Shown here: positions 53,801 to 62,387 of the stretch, piece after piece
How the letters are laid out: each line of letters starts with the position of its first letter
Position numbering within the stretch: position 1 is the stretch's first letter
NCBI GenBank assembly: GCA_003117195.1
Contig: BDSI01000039.1
Coordinates: 192,001 to 256,000, forward strand
Length of the DNA: 64,000 nucleotides
Source: Eudorina sp. 2006-703-Eu-15
Lineage: Eukaryota > Chlorophyta > Chlorophyceae > Chlamydomonadales > Volvocaceae
Direction: 5' to 3'
Notes under the pieces: model-generated
The model's database searches: none
Seen by the model: only the letters and a program-made list of their open reading frames with translations
What the model was told of the DNA's origin: nothing
Made by a program: the position numbers and the translations under genes

Positions 53801-56800
53801 GTTGGGGGGGGCGTGGCAGGGTGACAGGTCCAGACAGAGCCGACCGACCCCCCGCCCCACAGGGTGAGGTAATGGAGGGCGTACTCGCGCCTGGGAGGGC
53901 GGAGTACTCGCTCAGCGGTGTCCAGGGCAGCCGTCGCGCTGGTGGGCGGGGAGCTGATGATTAGCGGCTGGGGGGTTAAATTGAAAAAGGAAAATATATA
54001 TATACAAGCTGCGCTGCTGCCAGAGCAACAGTCCTGGGGCGGGCGGGGGGAGGGTCATATGAAATTGGTGGACATGGGGGGCGGCGGGGGGCTCCAGGCG
54101 AATGCGGGGCGAACGCTGACGTGGTGGGTGTCCGTGAGGGTGCCGGAGGAGGGGCGCGCCGGCCTAGCTGGGGTCATTCTGACACCCCGCTCCTGCCCCC
54201 CGCCTGCCCCGGGGCTTGCCCCAACCCTCTTTCTTCCCCCCGCCCGGCAGCATCTCAAATCTCGACAGTGGGCAGCCTCTCCCCACCCGCCGGCAGCGCC
54301 TCGCAAGGCCCCGCCGCCGCCATCACCTCCCCCGCCTCCCCCACCGCCGCCGGCGCCGCCACCACGACCACCATCACCGCCACCACCACCAGCACCGTCC
54401 CCAGCACCACCAGTCTCTCCGCGCTGCTCTCCCCGCGCGACGTACCCGGCAGCCTCGGCACCTCGCGGGCCCCCGGCAAGCTGCTACACGGCCGGGCCTC
54501 CCAGCCCGGCCTGCCGCTGACGCCCTCCTCGCCCCTGACCGCCCTCGGCTCCGTCACCTCCGGCCAGCTGATCTCGCCCTTCTCCCAGCAGCAGCAGCAG
54601 CAGCAGCAGCGGCAGGCGACCCTCTCGGACACGGGCTTCCAGGCGCTGGGGTCGGGGGGCGCTGGGGGGGGCCTGGGGTCGCCCGCCACCTCGCCGCACC
54701 AGCAGCACCCGCAGCAGCAGGCGCAGGCGCAGTCCTCCCCGGTGTCCCCGGGCGGGAGCATGCTGGGGCTGCACTTCTCGGCCTCGATCTTCATGGAGGG
54801 TGAGAGGTGCCAGCGGGGGGGGGAGAGAGGTCCAAAGGGGGAGGGCGTGAGGACAAGCGACGAGGGAGGGGGAGTACGGATTGAAGACAGACAGCCCTAG
54901 ACCCACCGCAAAAACCCCAACCCGCGTCACGAATGTGACTCGACGGACCTCGTGAGTGGTACGATGTCCCCCGTTCGTTCCTGGTGCCCCTGTCCCTGTC
55001 CGCGTTCCCTCCCTGGCCGCGCCCCTCACCCCCGTGCCCCTCACCCCCCCCCCATCCCCCTCATCCCCCTCACCCCCAGCCGCGGCTGCGACGGGCACCG
55101 GCCGCGGCACCACCGGCGATGAGGACGCGGCGGGCGGCCGCGGCCGCAGCGTCTCGGCCTTCCTGAGCAGCCTGCACTCGCACTCGTCCTCCTCCAAGAA
55201 CCTGCGACTGCCGTCCGTGATGGTGAGTGGCCGGGGCCGGGGCGGGGGGAGGCGGGGGCGGGGGCGGCCGGGAGGGTAATTGGTTGGAAACTGCCCAGAC
55301 TCGAGCGGGCGAGAGGGGGACAACCGCAGAGAGGAGGACCCGGTGTGCGGAAGAGTACGCCTGGCGTCTGTGAGGTTGGAGCGACCCAGTGCGGCGTTGG
55401 GAAGAACCCGACCGTTGTGCGTCCGTCCGTCCGTCCGTCCGTACGTACGTCCGTACGTACGTCCACGGCCGCACGTGCGAGTGGCCTTGCGTGATCCGTA
55501 GCCCTGTGAATCCAGTCCGAATCCAGTCCGAATCCAGTCCGAATCCAGTCCGAATCCAGTCCGAATCCAGTCCGAATCCAGTCCGAACTCAATCGTGTGT
55601 GCGTGTTTAGAGAAGAGACCCGTGTGTGTGTGTGTGTGTGTGTGATTTCCCGATCTCCGTGCGGCCGCGCAGAGCGGCAAGGTCGCCGCCTCGGCCGAGT
55701 CGGCGCCGCTGGCGGGCAGCAGCTCTCGCAGCATCAGCGGCAGCCCCCTGGCGGTCGGTCGAGTGCAGGAGGCCCACCTGCCCTTCCACCTGGTGCGGCC
55801 CATCCCCACCATATCGGCGTCCACAGGTGGGGGAGGGGCGGTGTGGGGGGTGGGGATATGGGGCGAGAGGGGCCGAGGGGGCGCGCGTGTGTATGTCCAG
55901 CGGTCTGGGAGGGTCTGGGAGGGTCTGGGAGGGTCTGGGAGGGTCTGGGAGGGTCTGGGGAGGTCTGCCCATGCACATGATGGTACCTGGCAAATGGGGG
56001 CGGGCCACGACGCGCGCGCGTTGGAGCCCCTGGTGCGGTTGTGTGGGGGTATGGCAGGGACGGTTCACCTGGCCCGGGGGACGGGGGGAGGGTAATGGTG
56101 GCTTCCAAGCTCCGGGAACCCCCTCCTGGAGCTGCCCAGGGGGTGGGGGGCAGGGCCTGGGCCTGGGTGGCGCCAGGGGGTGGGGGGCAGGGCCTGGGCC
56201 TGGGTGGCGCCAGGGGTTGGGGGGCAGGGCCTGGGCCTGGGTGGCGCCAGGGGTTGGGGGGCAGGGCCTGGGCCTGGGTGGCGCCAGGGGGTGGGGGGCA
56301 GGGCCTGGGCCTGGGTGGCGCCAGGGGCTGGGGGGCAGGGCCTGGGCCTGGGTGGCGCCAGGGGGTGGGGGGCAGGGCCTGGGCCTGGGTGGCGCCAGGG
56401 GTTGGGGGGCAGGGCCTGGGCCTGGGTGGCGCCAGGGGGTGGGGGCAGGGCCTGGGCCTGGGTGGCGCCAGGGGGTGGGGGCAGGGCCTGGGCCTGGGTG
56501 GCGCCAGGGGTTGGGGGGCAGGGCCTGGGCCTGGGTGGCGCCAGGGGGTGGGGGGCAGGGCCTGGGCCTGGGTGGCGCCAGGGAGTGGGGTAGTCGACGG
56601 GCACTTGCGGGGACTCGTCCGGCGGGGTCAGATGGGGTGAGGGCAGCTGGGTGGGGCGGAGGGGGCGGGCGTAAGAGCGACGTCCCTCGGGCCCCTGTCT
56701 GCTTGGCCCCGCAGGCAAGGTCTCCCGCATCAACGCCGCCTACGGCCAGGTGGCGAACTCCCGGCAGCCCAGCAACAGCGGGGTGCACCCGCTGCACACC

Positions 56801-56830
56801 TACCCGCGAGGCTACACCAGCGAGCTCTGA
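48194..56830 (+). CDS. Armadillo-like repeat protein with low-complexity regions; one-base frame break
   Basis: Family only partly recognised. Exons: 48194-48835, 49458-49552, 49886-49999, 50996-51482, 52132-52301, 52608-52881, 54251-54799, 55080-55222, 55673-55826, 56715-56830, about 914 residues. All junction phases agree except within exon 5. The N terminus is Ala/Pro/Ser-rich. Then come helices typical of armadillo/HEAT repeats: IRNVVRNEPRYAAQESENW, LIRAAAASTLAAFLAS, QYACLALSNLALSATNRSP, LQRAADVFKAAIRYFD, VLKAATYMAALMTSWAVEPQ and LADTSSAVELLMEIAEAG. A GHGHGHGHG run and a 60-residue Gly tract interrupt it near residues 340-410. The second half is Ser/Thr/Gln-rich with SRSVSRKQL, SVSAFLSSLHSHSSSSK and HTYPRGYTSEL at the end. 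Exon 5 is 170 bases between two phase-0 introns, so one base is missing near 52190-52205: HEIPRLAGELHERSCTALGE is in one frame and the rest in another. A scaffold role is inferred only from the repeats. Confidence 0.8.
49180..49457. repeat. Pyrimidine-only tract, armadillo-like gene intron 1
   Basis: About 270 bases of CCCTCCCC-type sequence with hardly a purine, ending at the 3' splice site. It could form an H-DNA triplex or i-motif and is far longer than a normal polypyrimidine tract. Confidence 0.8.
49774..49808 (+). mobile_element. Intronic element copy, sense, armadillo-like gene intron 2
   Basis: GCAGTATG then AATATGTCTACCCATTCC then CTATACC, 77 bases upstream of the 3' splice site. 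Confidence 0.6.
50021..50565 (+). mobile_element. Long intronic repeat, copy 1 (armadillo-like gene intron 3)
   Basis: About 540 bases that match 53085-53765 closely: it begins GAATTGAAAAAAAGAAATAA, continues GAACCCGGGCACACCCAGCA, and contains GGAAAGATAGAGACCGCGCG and ACAAAAAGAAACATCAAAA. No open frame of note. The A-rich start could be the end of a retroposed element read in reverse. Confidence 0.75.
50768..50862. repeat. GGCA and GGGGCA microsatellite
   Basis: (GGCA)n followed by (GGGGGCA)n in armadillo-like gene intron 3. Confidence 0.9.
51786..51828 (-). mobile_element. Intronic element copy, antisense, armadillo-like gene intron 4
   Basis: The plus strand reads ATTGGTAGACAAATTT then ATATTGCGCTGAGCG. 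It is inverted relative to the sense copy at 51998 in the same intron. Confidence 0.5.
51998..52032 (+). mobile_element. Intronic element copy, sense, armadillo-like gene intron 4
   Basis: CCGCAGTGTTTG then AATATGTCTACCAATTTCC, 100 bases upstream of the 3' splice site at 52131. Confidence 0.6.
52543..52577 (+). mobile_element. Intronic element copy, sense, armadillo-like gene intron 5
   Basis: CAGTGTACATATGTCTACC then AATGTCCTATATCC, 31 bases upstream of the 3' splice site. Confidence 0.6.
53085..53765 (+). mobile_element. Long intronic repeat, copy 2 (armadillo-like gene intron 6)
   Basis: This is a direct copy of 50021-50565, about 95% alike by eye, but enlarged by a triplication of a 56-base unit (53215-53270, 53271-53326, 53327-53382; unit starts CATAGCAACGGAAAGATAG). 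A second small GTATACGTGGT repeat precedes it. Confidence 0.75.
53985..54078 (-). mobile_element. Intronic element copy, antisense and split, armadillo-like gene intron 6
   Basis: The plus strand has CTGCGCTGCTGCCAGAGCAA at 54007-54028 and ATGAAATTGGTGGACATGG at 54057-54076. The two halves are rearranged relative to the other copies. Confidence 0.45.
55508..55590. repeat. 11-base repeat CAGTCCGAATC, about seven copies
   Basis: Perfect tandem array in armadillo-like gene intron 8, preceded by CGTCCGTCCGTACGTACG-type simple sequence at 55420-55470. Confidence 0.9.
55898..55958. repeat. 11-base repeat GGTCTGGGAGG, about six copies
   Basis: Perfect tandem array at the start of armadillo-like gene intron 9. 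Confidence 0.9.
56135..56585. repeat. 37-base minisatellite, about twelve copies
   Basis: Units of GGGCAGGGCCTGGGCCTGGG then TGGCGCCAGGGGTTGGGG, with small length variants, fill armadillo-like gene intron 9. They open long Gly/Ala/Trp-rich frames on both strands that are not coding. Confidence 0.95.
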
Positions 56831-58520
56831 GCGGCGGTCGGGGGTGTGAGGTGTGAGGTGTGAGGTGTGAGGTGTGATGTGGGGAGGTACCGAACGGAAC
56901 GGACGTGCACACACCCGGGTGCCACCACTCCGACCTGGATGCTGACGGACCGACTGACGGACGGACGGACGGACCGACAGACCGACGGACATGAGACGAC
57001 GACGTGTCTCGCGACTAAAGGGAGCGGCAGCGGCGATTCGACAGAGCTTCAGGTCACCCCTGGCGACGGTATATAACTATCTATGTTGAATGAACATATG
57101 TGTGTGTGTGGGTAAAAAAAGGAGTGGGTGACCCCCGTTGATGGGCCGATGTGTGTGTTGTGTGTGTATGTGTGTGTGTGTGTGTGTGTGTTGGGTGTCG
57201 GTTTCAGCCATCGGGACGGACAGTTTGTCGTTCTCCCGCCGGCCAACTGCGGCGCGGGAACAAGAACACCTTGCACTTGACGGCTCGTGCCCCTTGCCCG
57301 CCCCTGCTCGGACCCGGGACCCTGGACCCTGGGAGAGGTGGTTTGAGTCCGCGGCAGCCGTCCCCGGGTCGCGGTGGATGTGCTGCCCGTCCGTGTCTGT
57401 GACCATATGGGTTGTCCCGCTGGCGCACTGTGCCCCCCGTTGCGCAGTTCAGCAGGGAGCGCCTCGCCCTCCACCGCCCCCTGGCATTCATCCATCCGTA
57501 CATACCTACCCGCGTGTGATGACCCGGCAGCCTGCGTGTCCTGTCGTACCAGGGTGCCGCGCGCGTGTGCCTCTAGAGATAGATGCACACGCAGACCTGG
57601 ATGGTTCGTTGCCTGCATGTACGGTACCTGCATGTGGCTGGACCCTTCCTTGGGCAGAAGCCGCACCGGGTGGGGGCGTGTACGGGACCCGCGCGCACAT
57701 CACAGCGACTGCTGTTGCTGCTACTCCTAGACGGTACATGCTTTTGATACGTTCAGAATTGTACAGTACTGATTGAGCCGCTGATGGGACGGTACTGCGA
57801 CGTACTGACACCACCACTAATCCAACCCGACCGCCACAAGCGGTTGAGGTGAGGTTTGGTGATGAGGGGGCTCTAAGTGTGGAGAGACGTGAACCAGCCC
57901 CCAACAACAAGGATGTTGATCTGGCGACGTGCGATGGGGAACATGATTTACCTTGTGGTACAGCGTGGGTTGCACGATGTGGCGGGTCTCCATGATTTCT
58001 GGTTGGTTGGTTGGTTGCTCCTCGTGTTTTAGATGTTTGTTCGTTGTGTGGCTTATGGATTTCGCGTGCAAGGTGTTCAGGAAAGGCAGGAAGCACACCG
58101 TGTGCGCGTGTGCATGAGGATCACATATGGTGCTGCAGCGACTAACCCTCACGGCAATGTCGTTACAAGTCACGGCCGCTGCGGGTGGCCGCGTATGTAA
58201 GAGCGCACACACCTCTACCCCGCCCCACGACCCACTGCGTCGCACCATCATCGCTCGGGCCACACCCCCTACGTCGCCTGGCTGCACCCCTCTCCCCACC
58301 GGGAACTGTAGGCACACCTCCCTAGCGAAAAAACACACATATAGCCGCACGTGGGGCACTGTCCTCGGCTTGTTGGGCCTACACTACAAAGCTGCTAATG
58401 ATGGCCACCCCCAAATCCCCCCCAAAAAACAAGCACCGCGCTGGATAAGCCGTGGCACGTACCACGTGCCGTTGACGAAATATTTTGCATCTGCCCAGCA
58501 AGCAACGGCCACGAGCGGCC
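56831..58520. other. Convergent intergenic region
   Basis: It contains the 3' ends of the armadillo-like gene and the small minus-strand gene. There is a GACGGACG-type simple repeat at 56940-56990 and a GT run at 57150-57192. No gene is supported. Confidence 0.45.
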
Positions 58521-59024
58521 TCAGTAGTCGTGCTTGTATGCGTAAGGCGTGCTGAAGAAGCCCCGCCGCACGTAGAGGCAGAAGAAGACCAGGGCCCCGA
58601 TGTATAGCGTGCGCGACGGGAAGTAGTACGCGTCGTTCAACCAGTAAGCAAAGCCCATCACGAGAACGTTGAGGTAGTAGTTCCCACCCAGCGAATTCGG
58701 CTGGTCTTTGTCAAAGGATGCGCGGAGCTCCTTCCAGTTGTCGATTGTGTTGCCCGGCACATCGGGCTTATAATCGCCAGCAAAACGAACGGAGTTCAGC
58801 CCGCATCCATCGGAGACTTTAAGACCTGACAGCAGTGAAGGCCGGCAAATGGGCGAGGGCAGAGCCGAGCTGGAACCAGCGCCGCAAATGAGCGAGCCAA
58901 CTGCAGCTGTTCGCTGTAGTGATGCCTCAAGGCTAACTGCGCCACCAGCGCAGGTGCGTAAAAGAGAAAGGGAAGCCCGCTGCATTCTCTTCCCAAGGCC
59001 CGAGGCCGGAGTTTCAAACGGCAC
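58521..59024 (-). CDS. Small membrane protein, probably mitochondrial
   Basis: Family not recognised with certainty. A single open frame of 167 residues; translation may instead start at Met14 (MQRASLSLLRTCAGGA), which looks like a mitochondrial presequence rich in Arg, Ser and Leu, giving 154 residues. The mature part has RFAGDYKPDVPGNTIDNW, then one or two membrane segments (YYLNVLVMGFAYWLN and RTLYIGALVFFCLYV), then RRGFFSTPYAYKHDY at the C terminus. The size and the tyrosine-rich single-pass layout resemble accessory subunits of respiratory complexes I or IV, but no diagnostic motif was found. A short intron inside the N-terminal third cannot be excluded. It is head-to-head with the actobindin-like gene. 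Confidence 0.6.
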   Translation of the reverse strand: MPFETPASGLGKRMQRASLSLLRTCAGGAVSLEASLQRTAAVGSLICGAGSSSALPSPICRPSLLSGLKVSDGCGLNSVRFAGDYKPDVPGNTIDNWKELRASFDKDQPNSLGGNYYLNVLVMGFAYWLNDAYYFPSRTLYIGALVFFCLYVRRGFFSTPYAYKHDY

Positions 59025-59887
59025 AGGGACTTACAGGCACGGTTATTATACAAAGGTTTGACCAACATATTGCATTAGGTTCGCTTCTCTCTCTTTCGGA
59101 ATGGTACGACAGTCCGAGTTGCGGCAGCCCCAAGTGCCAAGTCCTCTGATCCAACCTAACACTGGCGACAAGTTGAGACATGTCCTACATCACCTCCTCA
59201 CCAGTCAAAAGGCCATCCGTGATCGATTTGGACTTGTTGGGTGGCGCGGGGTGGCGCGGCCTCCTCCGGGAAACCTCTCTTGAACTGACCTCGCCCGTGC
59301 GCCTAGGCGCGGCCAAACGACCTCATGTATACCGCTTGATAACAACACACAACAACATGGATCACATGCCTTACGTGTATACTGCTGTCTGGACGCGATC
59401 CTATGTGTACAGGTTCGTGTGCTTTGGTGTGCTCAAAGCCAAAGGGGATTGGACGTCGCGGCAGACGAAACAGTTATGTAGAAGAATACTGGGGTGCTGA
59501 CAGAGCCCTCACACCTGTACCTGTTCCTGCTTGCCCGAAGGGACTCTCATTTCGGCCATTTCGGGCTTGTAGCCTAAAAACTTGCACCGACCTGGGTTCA
59601 CAACACTGTGCACGGACCAAGCTACAAGATAAATTTCACTATTCTGTTGTAAAAATGTGAATGAGAGACGCGTGCTCGAGCCAGGAACCCGGATACCCGG
59701 TTTCAGGGGACGGTGCCAACGTACAACGGGACCGTTGGACCTACGATTGGATTCAACATAAAGGCCCCGACTCCGACAACTCTCTGCCTCAGAAATCTTG
59801 ATTTTTGCCCCTTGGATTATCCACACTGGACTCTCTGTGTTATTCCGTAACGGCGTTTGCGACCTCTTAAACTTTTCCGTAACGCCA
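59025..59887. promoter_or_regulatory. Putative bidirectional promoter, small membrane protein / actobindin-like gene
   Basis: About 860 bases lie between divergent starts. No gene is supported. Part may be a non-coding 5' exon or leader intron of the plus-strand gene. Confidence 0.35.
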
Positions 59888-61810
59888 ATGTCTCTCGACA
59901 ACTGCCTCTTCGAAATGACACATGAAGGAGCTGGGCGTCAGCTAAGGCATGTTGAGAAAGTTGCTGATCGATCAGCACCAAGCATAGAGCAAGGTGACGT
60001 AGAGAACCAGTCTGTGCAACTCAGGTTGTTCATACAACGTAACCTTAACAGCCGCAGCTCATTTTGTATCCTGTAGGGACTCAGGTGCACCGTTGGGATA
60101 AAGGCGTCTTATTAAAGGAAATTGAGTCAGGTGAGTTCCAGTCAGTTGCTGCCGAGACTCATAACCGTTTTTGCCAAACGGCAGAAAGCCGCTTTTTAGG
60201 ATGAAGACAAATTTTCGCGTATAATGTTACTTACCTTGGTTGCTATGAGACTGAATTGTACACGCACTGTCTTTCGCACCCACTGTCACCGCTCCGATGC
60301 ACGCACGCAGGCATCACGTTGAAGCACGTCGAGGACACCCAGGACCGCAGCAGCCCCCGCGTCGCCGGTAAGCTCTCCCACACTCCCACGGGTTGGTTTC
60401 CTGGGCCCCGGACGGCAGCCACCGTTTGGTGTTCAGTGTTTATTCCGCGAAGCCGCACAGCTCACATGCCGTCCGGCACACAGCAGACTCCGGTGAACAT
60501 GTGAATTAGGGAGTGCGCGTGAAGGCACCCAACCGACTGGTTGCGCCTGTGCAGGAGTGCAGATGCATCCAAATGAACGCCCTGCCCTCCTGGCGGAGGT
60601 GAAGGCCGTCGGTGGCCATCACGCTTTGGTCAGTGAAATCAAGGCGGGCGGCGTGGCGCTGCAGCACGTGGACGCACCAGCCGATCGCAGTGCGCCCGTC
60701 GTGGACGGGGCCCAAGTCGGCAAGGTAGGGTGGTGCCGTGGCGAGGGGCAGAGGGGTTCACGCTGCCGGTCTGAAACGGTCATCGAAATATCGACTCGGC
60801 TCGGGCGTTTTGATCATAAACCTGCGAATCCTAACCCGCGCGGGCGTGGCAGGAGCATTCGTCTTTGAATGTGTCACGAACCAAGGTTGCGGCACCTGCG
60901 AAAGGTTGTGGCGCGCGGGATTGCGGCTGAGGACCGCTGGTTCTAGGAAAGCTGCCTGACTGCCCACCTCGCGTCGCCCTGGTACCGGTATTCGCTGACA
61001 TGACCTGATCGGCCGCTCTCACTCGCCCCAGTGGGACAAGAACGCTTTCCTGCACGAGATTGAGGCGCCGCACAAGCTCAAGCACGTGGAGCAGGTGGCG
61101 GACCGCTCAGAGCCGCGAGTGGAGCCAGACATCCAGGTGGGCTTGCTGGGCTGCCGTACAGGATCGTATACATACGCCAGCATCAGCGTGGCGTCCAGGT
61201 GTTGTGTCTTCCAGACGCTTCTTTGACTATCGGCTTTCAAGGCCATCCTTGGGCCGGCCATCTGCTTTTGGTGAACTGCATGCTACATGCTGTGCGTAAT
61301 TAGACATGGGTTCGGGATAGCAATCCGAAACAGCATGGGCTCATCAAAGAAAGTTTACGGCGGCTCGTGCGCGGACGCCCTCACTTAGCGGAGCCTGCAC
61401 CGGGCTCAACGGCCGGGTCGCCCTCGCAGATCAAGCCCAACAAGCACGGTGATCTGCTGAAGGAAATCCAGACCACCAACTCCAAGCAGCAGCTTCGACA
61501 CGTCGAGGTGGGTCTGAGCCTTACAGCTCGGTTGTCTGTGGTGATGTGGTCAGGCTGGGCGCACTGCGCGTTCGGGTGTCTGTACCGTATTCGGGTTGCC
61601 AAGGAATGGTTATCAGGCACCGAGCGCCCTTGACATCGAGCGCTGGACTCACCGGTCTTCTGGACACGACCCAACCCCCGAAGCACTTCTTGACAACTGT
61701 GGCGACTGTCGGTTGTGCGTCTGCTTTCTCCTACCCAGGACGTTGATGACCGGAGCCAGCCCCAAGTGACCCAGACGGCGGCGCTCCGGGTGCACAGCGG
61801 TCAGCTGTAG
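59888..61810 (+). CDS. Actobindin-like protein with five beta-thymosin repeats
   Basis: Beta-thymosin/WH2 modules bind actin monomers; actobindin of Acanthamoeba has tandem copies. Exons 59888-59993, 60077-60130, 60311-60367, 60555-60724, 61032-61136, 61430-61507 and 61739-61810 join in phase to 213 residues. The five modules share [LF]xxEIxxxxxLKHVExxxDRSxPxV: QLRHVEKVADRSAPSI, then LLKEIESGITLKHVEDTQDR, then LVSEIKAGGVALQHVDAPAD, then FLHEIEAPHKLKHVEQVADR, then LLKEIQTTNSKQQLRHVEDV. The LKHVE core corresponds to LKKTE of thymosin beta-4 and LKHAE of actobindin, and the following DRSxP matches DKSxP. Spacers start WDK, as in the actobindin linker. No signal peptide, so cytosolic. The first module lacks a good EI helix; the start Met is the first one in frame, and an upstream exon is possible. 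Confidence 0.85.
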
Positions 61811-62387
61811 CCCCAGTCGCTGAGGTGAACAGAGCTCTTCAGGATGGGAGCCCCGCCCGTCGGGGCAGAGTCGCTGCGCGGCGCACGGCATGCAGCGTAT
61901 CGAAGCTGTCGAAGAACGCAGATAAAGCCCGGATCATTTTTAATAAGAGTTGAGACGGCGAGGTCGTGGCAATGATGTAGGTTGGTTGATCAGGCTGCGG
62001 CCGATGCCACCACTACAACACATGCATGGCCGGAGTGTTGTTGGCATGTCATCTTTCCATAAGTTTTGGTATTGAGGACGCTGTATGTATCGCCGTTTTT
62101 ATACGGTTGCCATAGTGCCCACGGTGGCGCGCAGAAAGCACGACGTAGATTGCATCGCAGTTACACAGCACCCAGTCGAGGCCATGTCGCAATTTTATCA
62201 GCATCACCACTGGATAGTACTCGAGAAATACACGCAAGCAGTGTCCTCTCTGTTGATCTCTGTCTCGCGCGTCGCTTTGCCATCCGCACGCGTCTTAAAC
62301 TGCCGTGGCTCCGTCTCTGATCCGGCAACAAACCTCACCACTCCTCCGACGGTGCCGCGAGCCCGACGCGGCGCTCACCGCGCCCTT
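61811..62387. other. Convergent intergenic region
   Basis: It lies between the ends of the actobindin-like gene and TVP23. No gene is supported. Confidence 0.45.

Noticed and set aside
56065..56733. Long Gly/Trp- and Pro-rich frames on both strands
   Set aside because: Produced by the 37-base minisatellite inside an intron.
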